Part shown: positions 8,477 to 15,472 of the stretch, in pieces
Layout of the letters: every line of letters starts with the position of its first letter
Position numbering within the stretch: position 1 is the stretch's first letter
From: a virus
Virus record (IMG/VR): IMGVR_UViG_3300008516_000131
Span: 1 to 35,653 of that record
Length of the DNA: 35,653 bases
Strand: one strand, 5' to 3'
Notes under the pieces: model-generated
Databases searched by the model: none
The model's input: the letters and a program-made list of their open reading frames with translations, nothing else
Told to the model about the DNA's origin: nothing
Made by a program: the position numbers and the translations under genes

Positions 8477-8618
8477 GGTTTTTCCTCTTCCTCTTGCTAC
8501 AACAAGTTCGTATAAGCCTAGCACTTACGCTTGGGTCGTACTTCTCCTCTCCGCATATTCTACACTCTCGATTCAAACCATAATTTACGGCTCCGCAACC
8601 GAGACATTTCCAAATCAT
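8463..8618 (-). CDS. 51-residue zinc-ribbon protein
   Basis: ATG at 8618 overlaps the stop of the preceding zinc-ribbon gene (ATGA). Sequence has CLGCG and CRICGEE, a C-x2-C ... C-x2-C zinc ribbon, then a basic C-terminus with a CC pair. It is probably a nucleic-acid or protein-binding miniprotein. No family is recognised. Confidence 0.65.
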   Translation of the reverse strand: MIWKCLGCGAVNYGLNRECRICGEEKYDPSVSARLIRTCCSKRKRKNHDTP

Positions 8619-8779
8619 CGGTAACGTTCAGGTCCGTCGTTAATTTTGCTAGGTCGCCATTCCGTTCCACATTGCGAACATTTAAGCCAGAATTTGAAAT
8701 CTCTAAAGAAAAACGTTAGGTTTTTATTGTTCTGACATTTTGGACAAGAAACTTTACCGGCTAAACGTATTCCACTCAT
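8615..8779 (-). CDS. 54-residue zinc-ribbon protein
   Basis: It has CPKCQ near residue 12 and CSQCGTEW near residue 38, a classic two-knuckle zinc ribbon. ATG at 8779 is chosen because GTGAGG lies just upstream. It is the first gene after the 298-base non-coding segment and is coupled to the next gene by ATGA. Possibly a DNA-binding or transcription-linked factor. Confidence 0.65.
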   Translation of the reverse strand: MSGIRLAGKVSCPKCQNNKNLTFFFRDFKFWLKCSQCGTEWRPSKINDGPERYR

Positions 8780-9077
8780 TTTCCTCACATCGTGAAGTTC
8801 TAGGATAGGCAAACCTGCCCTGAAATCATCCGAACCATCAATTACCTAATGAGAACCTTATCGGTTCCCTACTAGCACCTCCCAAGGGCTTGCCGGTCTG
8901 CTTACATTCCCACTTCACGAATGCGTGTTTGTGGTCTTGCGCCGTCGTATACTCGAGAAAGGAGATTGACAACCATTGCAAACTATGGAGTGACGGCTAC
9001 GGCGACACCTTTTAAGATTAGCAGTGTTTTTCAGGCGTTTCTACTAGCCTTGACGAATGCGCACCACAAACACGAGT
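8780..9077 (-). promoter_or_regulatory. Non-coding segment before the packaging operon, with inverted repeats
   Basis: No convincing gene is seen here. The segment holds a long-range 12-base inverted repeat (8924-8935 CGTGTTTGTGGT and 9063-9074 ACCACAAACACG), with a further four pairs after a bulge. It also has local stem-loops at 8808-8819 (GGCA/TGCC) and 8853-8867 (GAACC/GGTTC). CTTAAAA read on the minus strand at 9017-9011 could be a TATA box, which would give a leader of about 200 bases for the zinc-ribbon and terminase genes. A structured leader, promoter region or replication element are all possible. Confidence 0.4.
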
Positions 9078-9494
9078 TTATGCCGTTGCATCTAAGAACA
9101 AGTCAAACTTGAAAGCACCTAAAGCAGCGTCGGATGTGACAGTTAGAGTCAAAGGCGCTAAAGCAAACTCGTCTGGAGCTAATATGAAACCGTTGGGTGG
9201 TTCCCATGTTAGAGTTAAGCCCTCTGGCATAGTTCCATTGGTTAATGATATAGTTACCGTGACAGTGCCTGTGTTTGTAACATTGAATAGACCGAACTCT
9301 GTGGTTTGCCCACGCGCACAATCCATCCACTCTATCTCCTCTAAGTTTTGCAATGGTGCACCTGCTAAAGTCACTTCTAACGGTTCAACGATTGTGCCAT
9401 TATTTGGATATTGATATTGAACAGCGACGGCAGCAACCGTTGCACCTACGAAAAGCGCGATTAACCCTAAAGCGATTGTGTTTAGTTTTCCCAT
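9078..9494 (-). CDS. Secreted or membrane-anchored Ig-like domain protein
   Basis: A 138-residue protein with an N-terminal hydrophobic helix (residues 6-26), like an archaeal signal or pilin-type anchor, then a beta-rich Ig-like domain with TNTGTVTVTISLTNGT and LTLTVTSDAALGAF. It should lie outside the cell or on a virion. The ribosome site AAGGAGGTGAAAAT before ATG 9494 is one of the best in the genome, suggesting high expression. It is the last gene of the GTPase/membrane module. Confidence 0.65.
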   Translation of the reverse strand: MGKLNTIALGLIALFVGATVAAVAVQYQYPNNGTIVEPLEVTLAGAPLQNLEEIEWMDCARGQTTEFGLFNVTNTGTVTVTISLTNGTMPEGLTLTWEPPNGFILAPDEFALAPLTLTVTSDAALGAFKFDLFLDATA

Positions 9495-9507
9495 ATTTTC
9501 ACCTCCT

Positions 9508-10038
9508 TCACTTAACTATGACTTGCGGTTTCTGTTTCAAATCATTAATAGTGTTCTGTAAAGTCTTCTCCATCGTAGTATATTCATTCTGTAAAGTTTG
9601 ATATTTACCTTCCAATCGCGTATAGGCTTGTTGTGTTTCCGTAATGTTCGTGTTAGTTTGTTTAAGCGTTGCAACTTCTTGTTGTGCAGACTCCAACTGT
9701 TGTTTGTAATTGGCGGCTTCACTTGTTTTTGCGATGGCTAGGTTGTTGGCTTCCGCAACTTTCTCCGTGGTTAAAGCTTGTTGAGCTTGTTTCGCACGCT
9801 TGTAAAGTTGATTATATACCAATGTGATGAGTGTGCCAGCCCCAGCAAATCCTGTTACTCCAGAAGCTAAGATTTGCCAATGTTGCGTTAATGTTCCAAT
9901 TGGGTCTGCAATGATTTGTGTCAGGTTGATAGGGATTCCTCGGATTAACGTGACGAAAGGCGGATAATACATTATTAAAATCATGTAGGCTGCTGCGCCT
10001 ATGACTGAGAATAACGCGAAAACACCTAACTTACTCAT
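9508..10038 (-). CDS. Two-helix membrane protein with long coiled coil
   Basis: A 176-residue protein. Two membrane helices (about 5-27 and 58-78) form a hairpin. A Gln/Lys/Glu-rich coiled coil (about 82-168) follows and should project into the cytoplasm. GAGGTTTGA precedes ATG 10038. Similar hairpin plus coiled-coil proteins act as membrane tethers or assembly platforms. In this module it could partner the GTPase. Function is not established. Confidence 0.6.
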   Translation of the reverse strand: MSKLGVFALFSVIGAAAYMILIMYYPPFVTLIRGIPINLTQIIADPIGTLTQHWQILASGVTGFAGAGTLITLVYNQLYKRAKQAQQALTTEKVAEANNLAIAKTSEAANYKQQLESAQQEVATLKQTNTNITETQQAYTRLEGKYQTLQNEYTTMEKTLQNTINDLKQKPQVIVK

Positions 10039-10066
10039 TTTTCAAACCTCTACACAATATATAGTC

Positions 10067-10222
10067 TCATGCCTTGATTTCTAAGATTGAGATGCAGTCT
10101 ATACCGCAGCAATAGGTATCTATATCAATGGCTGTAATTCGTTCATCTTTGATGAGGAACTTAATCGATTTTGTTTTGCGTTCGATGACATCTCCATCCA
10201 TCATTATTAATTTGACTTTCAT
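10067..10222 (-). CDS. 51-residue hypothetical protein
   Basis: A small protein that reads as alternating beta strands (MKVKLIMMDGDVIERK; SIKFLIKDERITAIDI) with a CCGIDC motif near the end. ATG at 10222 follows GGTGAAACAAAA, where the GGTGA overlaps the stop of the preceding tiny gene. No family is recognised. Confidence 0.5.
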   Translation of the reverse strand: MKVKLIMMDGDVIERKTKSIKFLIKDERITAIDIDTYCCGIDCISILEIKA

Positions 10223-10229
10223 TTTTGTT

Positions 10230-10334
10230 TCACCATTCAACTGCCTTATATGTAATACATTGCCATAACCATCTTTCGCCATCCCAATAAGGATAACATT
10301 CTTGAACTGTACCGTCTGTATATGTAGTTTTCAT
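10230..10334 (-). CDS. 34-residue aromatic-rich miniprotein
   Basis: ATG at 10334 overlaps the previous stop (ATGA), and its own stop lies inside the next gene's ribosome site. The protein is rich in Trp and Tyr (CYPYWDGERWLWQC), with two Cys that could form a loop. The tight overlaps on both sides make it a likely real gene. Function is unknown. Confidence 0.5.
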   Translation of the reverse strand: MKTTYTDGTVQECYPYWDGERWLWQCITYKAVEW

Positions 10335-10669
10335 TTTGTTTCTACTCTTAAAGCTTCCAAACTCTTCGTTCTTTTACCTAACCGCTTAATAAAATACGGT
10401 TCAAACACGGATGGCGGGTTTAAACTGAAATAATCTTGCGGCGACACTAAAATCGTGTGATTCCACAATGTTTTCCGTCCATACATATCCTGACTATGCT
10501 GCAAATAAGTGATAGCGACGATGCCTTCTGGAAGCCATGTTTGTATGATGCTGTTGCCAGTTAAGTTGATGAGGTGTTGTAGGCTTTTTTTAGTGAGTAT
10601 TTGCTCAACATTTGGTGATTTGATTAAGCCGTGTTTATGCGCGTAAACAAAATGTTCACAAATAATCAA
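10331..10669 (-). CDS. GTPase-neighbour protein, possible GAP1-N-like domain
   Basis: A 112-residue soluble protein right after the GTPase gene. The stretch YGRKTLWNHTILVSPQDY recalls the GR-x-x-x-x-x-HTLL-x-x-x-DY core that I associate with GTPase-associated protein 1 (GAP1-N) domains of bacterial GTPase-centred conflict systems. This match is from memory and is a hypothesis. The start is uncertain; TTG at 10669 fits the frame. Its gene partner supports a role as GTPase effector or adaptor. Confidence 0.5.
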   Translation of the reverse strand: MIICEHFVYAHKHGLIKSPNVEQILTKKSLQHLINLTGNSIIQTWLPEGIVAITYLQHSQDMYGRKTLWNHTILVSPQDYFSLNPPSVFEPYFIKRLGKRTKSLEALRVETK

Positions 10670-10675
10670 CGATGA

Positions 10676-11617
10676 TTACCCAGCAAAAGTTTTCTTGATC
10701 CATTGAATCAAATCCAAATAACCCTGCTCACTATACACGGGCAACCGTCTTCGCTGATCCACTAGAATCTTCTGTCCAGACCCGTCACCCCACACTAACG
10801 GTTTACCATGATCATCCGTTTCCACTTGCACAAACACGGGGAAATATTCGACGGCGATGTTGAATTTTTTGAGGTTTGCGCTTGTCTGTGGAAAATACAC
10901 AGTCATAAATCGTTGTCGTCCATCATTAGTGCGTAGGTCCATGCCTCGGGCTTTCGCGTCGTCAATAATCTTGTCGTATTTCGTAAGCAAAATAGCCATG
11001 CCTTTAATTGGTTTACTATGTGTTTGCTCTCGATACTTGTAGATTGCATCTAAAATCCTTGCGAGATTCAAATCCGGGTCAACAGGCAAATCGTCAGGTT
11101 CACTTTCAGCGCCTTTGTCACCGAACATTAATGCTCTGCTGATAGGTGCGATTAAAATGAAACCGTCGCTGCGTAGGATATACTCGAATAATTGTTTGGT
11201 TGCTTGCATGCTAATCGGAGTTGGATGGTATGGATCTAAAGCGTAGGTGCCTATGAGTTTTTGACAGTCTTCACCACTGGTTTCGCAGAATGGTAAATCC
11301 ACGGTTTGTGTGCCACTGCCGAATCCGCCGTTCCATTCAAGTTTAAAACCACTTTCATAATAGCTGCCGGGTGGCGTGGCTGGTGGGAAACGTCCACGTC
11401 TTAGGTTGCTCCAGAACAAACGTATGCCACTGCCTTTTTCGTCGGGCCAATACTTGAATTTTGGATCTGACGCGCTTAAGTTTTCACATGTTAAACCTAA
11501 ACAAGAGAGCACGGTGGTTTTGCCGGATGCCCAGGTGCCGACGCTGGTGACTCTTCGTGTGCTCTGTTTTTGGTTGCCTTTCAACGCGTCTTTGAACATG
11601 TTAACTAAGCTTGACAT
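10676..11617 (-). CDS. P-loop GTPase
   Basis: A 313-residue protein with P-loop GTWASGKTT (27-35), a switch-like LPFCETSGED (109-117) in the place of DxxG, and TKYD (212-215) matching the NKxD base-specificity motif. This set indicates a TRAFAC/Ras-like GTPase rather than an ATPase. The N-terminus is basic and could contact membranes. ATG 11617 follows GAGGCTTAA, and the gene lies between a two-span membrane protein and the GAP1-N-like gene. It has no obvious packaging or replication role. Confidence 0.7.
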   Translation of the reverse strand: MSSLVNMFKDALKGNQKQSTRRVTSVGTWASGKTTVLSCLGLTCENLSASDPKFKYWPDEKGSGIRLFWSNLRRGRFPPATPPGSYYESGFKLEWNGGFGSGTQTVDLPFCETSGEDCQKLIGTYALDPYHPTPISMQATKQLFEYILRSDGFILIAPISRALMFGDKGAESEPDDLPVDPDLNLARILDAIYKYREQTHSKPIKGMAILLTKYDKIIDDAKARGMDLRTNDGRQRFMTVYFPQTSANLKKFNIAVEYFPVFVQVETDDHGKPLVWGDGSGQKILVDQRRRLPVYSEQGYLDLIQWIKKTFAG

Positions 11618-11619
11618 GG

Positions 11620-12057
11620 TTAAGCCTCGGCTGCTGGTTCAGGTGGTGGTGTTTCTGCAGGTGCGGGTTCAGGTTCTTCTTTTGGTTGTGTGACTGTTAC
11701 GTGTGGAGTTGAAGGTGCACTTATCGGTTCAGTCATAACTAGCGAACCAGATTCTCGGGCTGCACTGCGTACAGCTTTGGTTCTTACCCAATTAAAGTTT
11801 CTGTGAACTAGAATAGCGAGTGGAATATAGATTAATGCGCCGAAGATTATGGCTTGGTTTGGAAATGGTATGATATGGTTTATCCAGATAGACGACGTAG
11901 TGATTGTTGTTGCTAAACCACTGAATGTGTCTGTGATTGGCGGTCCAAGATTAATTTGCATCCAAGCACGTACTGGCTGAACGAATGCGTAGGCTACTAA
12001 CAGGATGAAGAAAACAATGAAGAGACTTAACAAGACCTTTTGGTATGTTCTTTTCAT
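11620..12057 (-). CDS. Two-span membrane protein with Pro/Glu-rich tail
   Basis: A 145-residue protein. Membrane helices are at about 8-28 and 66-84, joined by a loop of about 37 residues that is probably outside. A basic segment (RTKAVRSAAR) suggests the tail is cytoplasmic. The tail (about 110-145) is rich in Pro, Glu and Ala and likely disordered. GAGGTGA precedes ATG 12057. It lies immediately before the GTPase gene and may anchor it. Confidence 0.6.
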   Translation of the reverse strand: MKRTYQKVLLSLFIVFFILLVAYAFVQPVRAWMQINLGPPITDTFSGLATTITTSSIWINHIIPFPNQAIIFGALIYIPLAILVHRNFNWVRTKAVRSAARESGSLVMTEPISAPSTPHVTVTQPKEEPEPAPAETPPPEPAAEA

Positions 12058-12080
12058 GGATTTACTTCACCTCCATTCAC

Positions 12081-12308
12081 TCACTTCTGAAGACTTCCTT
12101 CCCCACGACTATCAATCAAAACTTCCCCACGCACCATATCAATCCGTGGCGGCGGCATATCAGGATACAACTCGTCTAAATGTTGCACGATCATGGATTT
12201 GGTGACTAATGATATTGTTTCTGCGTTGTTTTTGTCGTGGAAGCTAGTGTCTAAAATAAAACGTTTTGCCGTTGATTTTTGACTTCGTTTTCCTCTTTTT
12301 GATGCCAT
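12081..12308 (-). CDS. 75-residue basic protein, first gene of the leftward operon
   Basis: The N-terminus is basic (ASKRGKRSQKSTAKR), followed by an acidic, Pro-containing C-terminal half (YPDMPPPRIDMVRG). ATG 12308 has no clear ribosome site, consistent with a leaderless or short-leader first gene. The family is not recognised. Confidence 0.5.
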   Translation of the reverse strand: MASKRGKRSQKSTAKRFILDTSFHDKNNAETISLVTKSMIVQHLDELYPDMPPPRIDMVRGEVLIDSRGEGSLQK

Positions 12309-12382
12309 ATTCTAAGCCGCGACCCTTAAGGTGCGTAAACTTGTTTTGAGAGTTTAGAATAGTTGTTTTTATGTTGGGTTGT

Positions 12383-12392
12383 CCTTTTAAGG
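12383..12392 (-). promoter_or_regulatory. Candidate minus-strand TATA box
   Basis: Read on the minus strand this is CCTTAAAAGG, a near-consensus archaeal TATA core. It would start transcription about 25-30 bases further left, giving a roughly 50-base leader for the gene at 12308. It is the only such match in the divergent 139-base spacer with suitable placing. Confidence 0.3.
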
Positions 12393-12420
12393 TTTTCGAG
12401 AGTGTTAAGACAGCATATAT

Positions 12421-12447
12421 CTTAAATAGGCAAAATATATATATTAC
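12421..12447 (+). promoter_or_regulatory. Leaderless promoter of the rightward early operon
   Basis: CTTAAATA at 12421-12428 matches the archaeal TATA consensus YTTAWATA exactly. The ATG at 12448 lies about 24-27 bases from its centre, where transcription should start, so the mRNA would be leaderless. AT-rich sequence (AAAATATATATATTA) fills the gap and should melt easily. Confidence 0.65.
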
Positions 12448-12636
12448 ATGCGTACCTCTACTAAGTTGACAACCATGACCACCTTAACCGCAGCATACAA
12501 ACATAAAACAACCCTTAACATAAGCAACAAATCCAAGCTTGCGAAAGAACGCCAAGAACTACTTGTGATTCTTCGTGAAACTACTGCAATTTTGGAAGAG
12601 GCTGTAAAAGTTTTGAGAGGTGAAAAAATTGAGTGA
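12448..12636 (+). CDS. 62-residue first protein of the early operon
   Basis: A Thr/Lys-rich N-terminus followed by a helix (LAKERQELLVILRETTAILEEAVKVL). It starts at the predicted transcription start without a ribosome site. It overlaps the ParB-like gene by eight bases. Possibly a regulator or a leader-type protein; no family is recognised. Confidence 0.55.
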   Translation: MRTSTKLTTMTTLTAAYKHKTTLNISNKSKLAKERQELLVILRETTAILEEAVKVLRGEKIE

Positions 12637-13378
12637 ATATGATTTAAAAAAGAGTGAAAAAGGTATCGGTCAACTGTACCCGATTTTAGAGGCGAAAGAC
12701 GGAGAAGTCATAGACGGCTTTCATAGAGAACAAGCTGATAAGAATTGGAAGCGGATAAGGCTTGAGCATATTGACACGGAAGAAAAGAAGCTTGTTGCTA
12801 GGCTTGTATCCAATTTTCATAGACGACAAATTACGAGGGAAGAGAAGGAAGAATGGATTAATGGGTTAGCGCGAATCTACAAAAAACAAGGATTAACAAC
12901 GAGTTTCATAGAGAAAATTTCTGGGGTTACAGGTTTATCTAATTGGACAGTCGGCGAATATCTAGAGGTAGAATACAAGCAGAGTAAGCACAAAGCGAAG
13001 GCACCTTCGGTTCCTCGTATGTCAGCTTCTGAAGCGATTCTCGGCAAGGTAACACCAAAGAATTATGCGGAGCGACTTATTGAGCGACATCGTGAAGAAG
13101 TTTTAGCAGAAGAAAAACCTAAGATAGAGCAAGAAGTAAAAGCCAAACTTTTGAAGTCTCCACAATTTCAGAGAGAAGTCATAAGGGAAATCAGTAAACC
13201 ACGAATCATTACGCCTTCTGAACCGTGTCCTTCTGGAGTCTGCGAATTACCATCAAGAATCGAGGCTGGAGAACCAATTGACGTTAGAGCTGAAAGCCTA
13301 GCAAAGTTTTGGCAAAACAATCCAGAATGCCTTTGCAAAAAATGTGAGCACTACGGTAAATGCGGGGTATTTCGATGA
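12629..13378 (+). CDS. ParB-like nuclease-domain protein 1
   Basis: A 249-residue protein. The N-terminal ParB/Sulfiredoxin-type fold carries GEVIDGFHREQA, the usual GxxR-like loop, followed by a helical KorB-type part (TREEKEEWINGLARIYKKQG ... GLSNWTVGEYL). The C-terminus has C-x4-C and CLCKKCEHYGKC, likely metal-binding. TTG at 12629 is preferred because GAGAGGTGA lies just upstream; GTG at 12620 would place that site inside the gene. It resembles the larger protein at 22252-23241 in order of parts. A role in DNA binding, partition or replication is inferred. Confidence 0.75.
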   Translation: MSEYDLKKSEKGIGQLYPILEAKDGEVIDGFHREQADKNWKRIRLEHIDTEEKKLVARLVSNFHRRQITREEKEEWINGLARIYKKQGLTTSFIEKISGVTGLSNWTVGEYLEVEYKQSKHKAKAPSVPRMSASEAILGKVTPKNYAERLIERHREEVLAEEKPKIEQEVKAKLLKSPQFQREVIREISKPRIITPSEPCPSGVCELPSRIEAGEPIDVRAESLAKFWQNNPECLCKKCEHYGKCGVFR

Positions 13379-13824
13379 TAAAGAACATCATGCAAAAAAT
13401 CAAGGAAACAACAATAGAAGCTATAGACTTAGCCAAAAAAATGAGCGAAGTAACAAGTGAAGCCTTCATAATCCACGTTTCAATACCTAAACGATTAAAC
13501 AAAGCAACAATCACAATCCAAGCCGTTAAACGCCCATTTCCCATAAACAAATTTTCCCTAATTCAACGCGCGATCGGCGGGCGATTTGACAAGGCGAGAA
13601 CATTATGCAACTTCACTAAACTAACACAAGCAAGACATTCCAGCCGAGTGTCCTTACTAATAAATTTCTACATGCGAGAATGTTTGAACCCAGCATCATG
13701 GGACAAAGTCGAAGTTCAAGAAGGCAATAGAGGCAAAGTTTTAACTCCAGACTTATGTGACGGAGCAGAATTTGCGATAATGCGAGGATTGAACATTAAA
13801 ACAGAGGAGGAGGCTTCTTCGTAA
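13375..13824 (+). CDS. 149-residue hypothetical protein
   Basis: It begins with an amphipathic helix and continues into a basic central part (IPKRLNKATITIQAVKRPFP, RAIGGRFDKAR). It overlaps the ParB-like stop (ATGA) and its own stop overlaps the next ATG (TAATG). Basic charge suggests nucleic-acid binding. No family is recognised. Confidence 0.6.
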   Translation: MIKNIMQKIKETTIEAIDLAKKMSEVTSEAFIIHVSIPKRLNKATITIQAVKRPFPINKFSLIQRAIGGRFDKARTLCNFTKLTQARHSSRVSLLINFYMRECLNPASWDKVEVQEGNRGKVLTPDLCDGAEFAIMRGLNIKTEEEASS

Positions 13825-14030
13825 TGAAGACTAATCTTCAAAGCATCAAAGCAGCGTTAGAGTATCATTGGAAACATCAAGATAAACTGTCTTATGACAT
13901 ACTGAAAGAAAAGCTTGAGGGTTTCGAGAAAGAACTCAGAGAAATACTTAGGGATTTTAATTCTTGGGAAAATCTAAAGAAAACTGGTTTTGCAGATGAT
14001 TTGATTAAGGAGATTTTGGGCGTTGAGTGA
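13824..14030 (+). CDS. 68-residue helical protein before the integrase
   Basis: A charged, helical protein (KLSYDILKEKLEGFEKELREIL). A strong GGAGGAGG site precedes ATG 13824, and its 3' end overlaps the integrase start by eight bases. It could be an excision or accessory factor by position only. Confidence 0.55.
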   Translation: MKTNLQSIKAALEYHWKHQDKLSYDILKEKLEGFEKELREILRDFNSWENLKKTGFADDLIKEILGVE

Positions 14031-14943
14031 ACAGTTAAACCGTTCAGCTTCAGAATCAGAAGGCAAGGCAGCAGTTAGATGGACATTCAGAGTTAGAAAC
14101 GAAATCACCCTAGAGGTGACAGCGACGTTGCCTAATGGTGGGGGGAGACAGTATTGGCATGGCAAGGGAGAAGCCATCGTTATCAGACGCTCCGATGTAG
14201 AACACGTCCACGATTATGCTCGGGTAAACCGTAAACTCAGAGACTTTCTTTTAATCCGTTTGCCAATGAAAATTGGGTTACGCACAAACGAAATACGCAC
14301 ATTAAACATTGAAGACATCGACTTCACATCATTCAGCTTCAGAGTGTTAGATTCTAAAAAGAAACAGTTCTACCCGTTGCCACTAGACGGAATAACCCTG
14401 CAACTAATCAAGGACTTAATCGGAAATCGCGTGGAAGGCAATGTTTTCACTCGTGAAGACAACTGGAAAATACGCGCTCAACACAAGCCATTAAGCAGAG
14501 TAGCAATCTGGTATTTGTTTCACGGCATCGGCTTAGCCGCAGGCGTAAAAGATTTCAACCCTCGGATCTGTAGGCATTGGTTCGCTTGTAAATGGCTTGA
14601 AGAAATGCGAAAGCCAGGTTCAACGAAAACAATTGTAGGTTTACAACGGATATTACGGCATAAGAATATCGCGACTACCACGTTTTATTTGGCTAGGCTA
14701 GTGTTTTTCGAGGATATTCAAGAAGAATTTAACGGAGTAAAAAACCCGTATATAGCGCAAACGGGGGATATCTCCCGGCCGGGATTTGAACCCAGGCGAC
14801 CCAACAAAAGCGACTTTTACGAAGAGTTTTGCAGCCGTTGCATTCACGAGCCTATATGCAGTATTAAAACGCAAATGTGCAGTTGCAAGGGCGTAGTTGG
14901 TTGTCGATTTTACAAACCAAAAAAGAAGGAGATGATAATTTGA
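14023..14943 (+). CDS. int: Tyrosine recombinase (integrase) with embedded att site
   Basis: A 306-residue enzyme with R87 in IGLRTNEIRTLN, Lys in the SKKKQF hairpin (112-114), R184-H185 in CRHWFACKW, H213 in LRHKN and nucleophile Y222 in TTTFYLAR. The usual first His of the HxxR box is R181. The N-terminal DNA-binding part is short. After Y222, residues about 249-260 (SRPGFEPRR) are encoded antisense to a tRNA 3' fragment, then a Cys cluster (C270, C273, C279, C286, C288, C294) ends the protein. TTG at 14023 follows AAGGAG. Integration would cut the Cys tail from an intact catalytic part. Confidence 0.9.
   Translation: MSEQLNRSASESEGKAAVRWTFRVRNEITLEVTATLPNGGGRQYWHGKGEAIVIRRSDVEHVHDYARVNRKLRDFLLIRLPMKIGLRTNEIRTLNIEDIDFTSFSFRVLDSKKKQFYPLPLDGITLQLIKDLIGNRVEGNVFTREDNWKIRAQHKPLSRVAIWYLFHGIGLAAGVKDFNPRICRHWFACKWLEEMRKPGSTKTIVGLQRILRHKNIATTTFYLARLVFFEDIQEEFNGVKNPYIAQTGDISRPGFEPRRPNKSDFYEEFCSRCIHEPICSIKTQMCSCKGVVGCRFYKPKKKEMII
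14769..14804 (-). other. Candidate attP: tRNA 3'-half fragment inside int
   Basis: On the minus strand this reads as variable loop, T-arm and acceptor of a tRNA: GGGTCGC, stem CTGGG, loop TTCAAAT, stem CCCGG, then CCGGGAG and A. The T-stem pairs as five base pairs with one G-U. The junction makes a perfect palindrome TCCCGGCCGGGA at 14773-14784. No 5' half is present, so it is not a working tRNA gene. Archaeal integrases commonly use such fragments to recombine with and restore a host tRNA gene. The tRNA identity is not determined. Confidence 0.82.
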
Positions 14944-15104
14944 CAGACGCTAGAATTTCCAAAATTAAGAACGGCTTCACAGTATATGACGATTGCTCTT
15001 GTGAAGAAGTCTATTGTAAAACGTTAGATGAAGCCTTGAAAAGAGCGAAAAAGGTTTTCGAGGAAATCACGGCATATGAGGAGATGGAAAGTGCAGAAAC
15101 TTAG
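14940..15104 (+). CDS. 54-residue acidic hypothetical protein
   Basis: TTG at 14940 overlaps the integrase stop (TTGA) and follows AAGAAGGAG. The protein has a CSCEEVYC motif (about 19-26) and a C-terminal helix. No family is recognised. Confidence 0.6.
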   Translation: MTDARISKIKNGFTVYDDCSCEEVYCKTLDEALKRAKKVFEEITAYEEMESAET

Positions 15105-15213
15105 CCAACTCGTCGTCTGCATCTGCGGCCACATGTACCCCGCAAGCATGCCAGAATGTCCCAAGTGTGGAAGCACGGATAGGTGTCGAGCGGAGGACTG
15201 CTACAGAAAATGA
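15091..15213 (+). CDS. 40-residue zinc-ribbon miniprotein
   Basis: GTG at 15091 follows GAGGAG. It has CICGHMYP and CPKCGSTDRC, a rubredoxin-like zinc ribbon, with one more Cys near the end. It overlaps the gene before by 14 bases and the next by four. Probably a structural zinc protein that binds nucleic acid or protein. Confidence 0.65.
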   Translation: MQKLSQLVVCICGHMYPASMPECPKCGSTDRCRAEDCYRK

Positions 15214-15326
15214 GGTACACTTTAGAGGATTTTAGAGCAGAATTAGAATGCATCGAGAATGAAGGCGTTGTTGACTATGTTGATGTTCTGAGAATGTTGG
15301 ATGCTTTGGAGGAGACGAAACAATGA
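15210..15326 (+). CDS. 38-residue acidic miniprotein
   Basis: ATGA overlap with the previous gene and with the next. The protein reads as two short helices (LEDFRAELECIENEG; VDVLRMLDALEETK). It is supported mainly by the unbroken overlapping arrangement. Confidence 0.5.
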   Translation: MRYTLEDFRAELECIENEGVVDYVDVLRMLDALEETKQ

Positions 15327-15469
15327 GCGACACTTACCAGATTTATCAGAACTGGCCCCGTGAACTTGTTGAAGAATTCGACAAAGCATGGAAAGGACGT
15401 TACTCAAATCGTAAAGAAGCCACTTTGGATGCGGTTCGCAAGCTCATAGCAGAATTAAAGGAGGCTTAG
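15323..15469 (+). CDS. Ribbon-helix-helix (CopG-like) protein, candidate
   Basis: 48 residues in which PRELVEEFDKAW and SNRKEATLDAVRKLIAEL match the two helices of ribbon-helix-helix DNA-binding proteins. The N-terminal strand would be YQIYQNW. Such small dimers usually repress early viral genes. The gene overlaps its upstream neighbour by ATGA. Confidence 0.6.
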   Translation: MSDTYQIYQNWPRELVEEFDKAWKGRYSNRKEATLDAVRKLIAELKEA

Positions 15470-15472
15470 AAA

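Noticed and set aside
8921-9112. 63-codon plus-strand frame in the non-coding segment
   Set aside because: It has no ribosome site, opposes all neighbours, overlaps the inverted repeat and runs into the end of the Ig-like gene.
14767-14810. Complete tRNA gene
   Set aside because: Only the variable loop, T-arm and acceptor 3' strand are present; there is no D-arm or 5' acceptor strand, so it is an att fragment.
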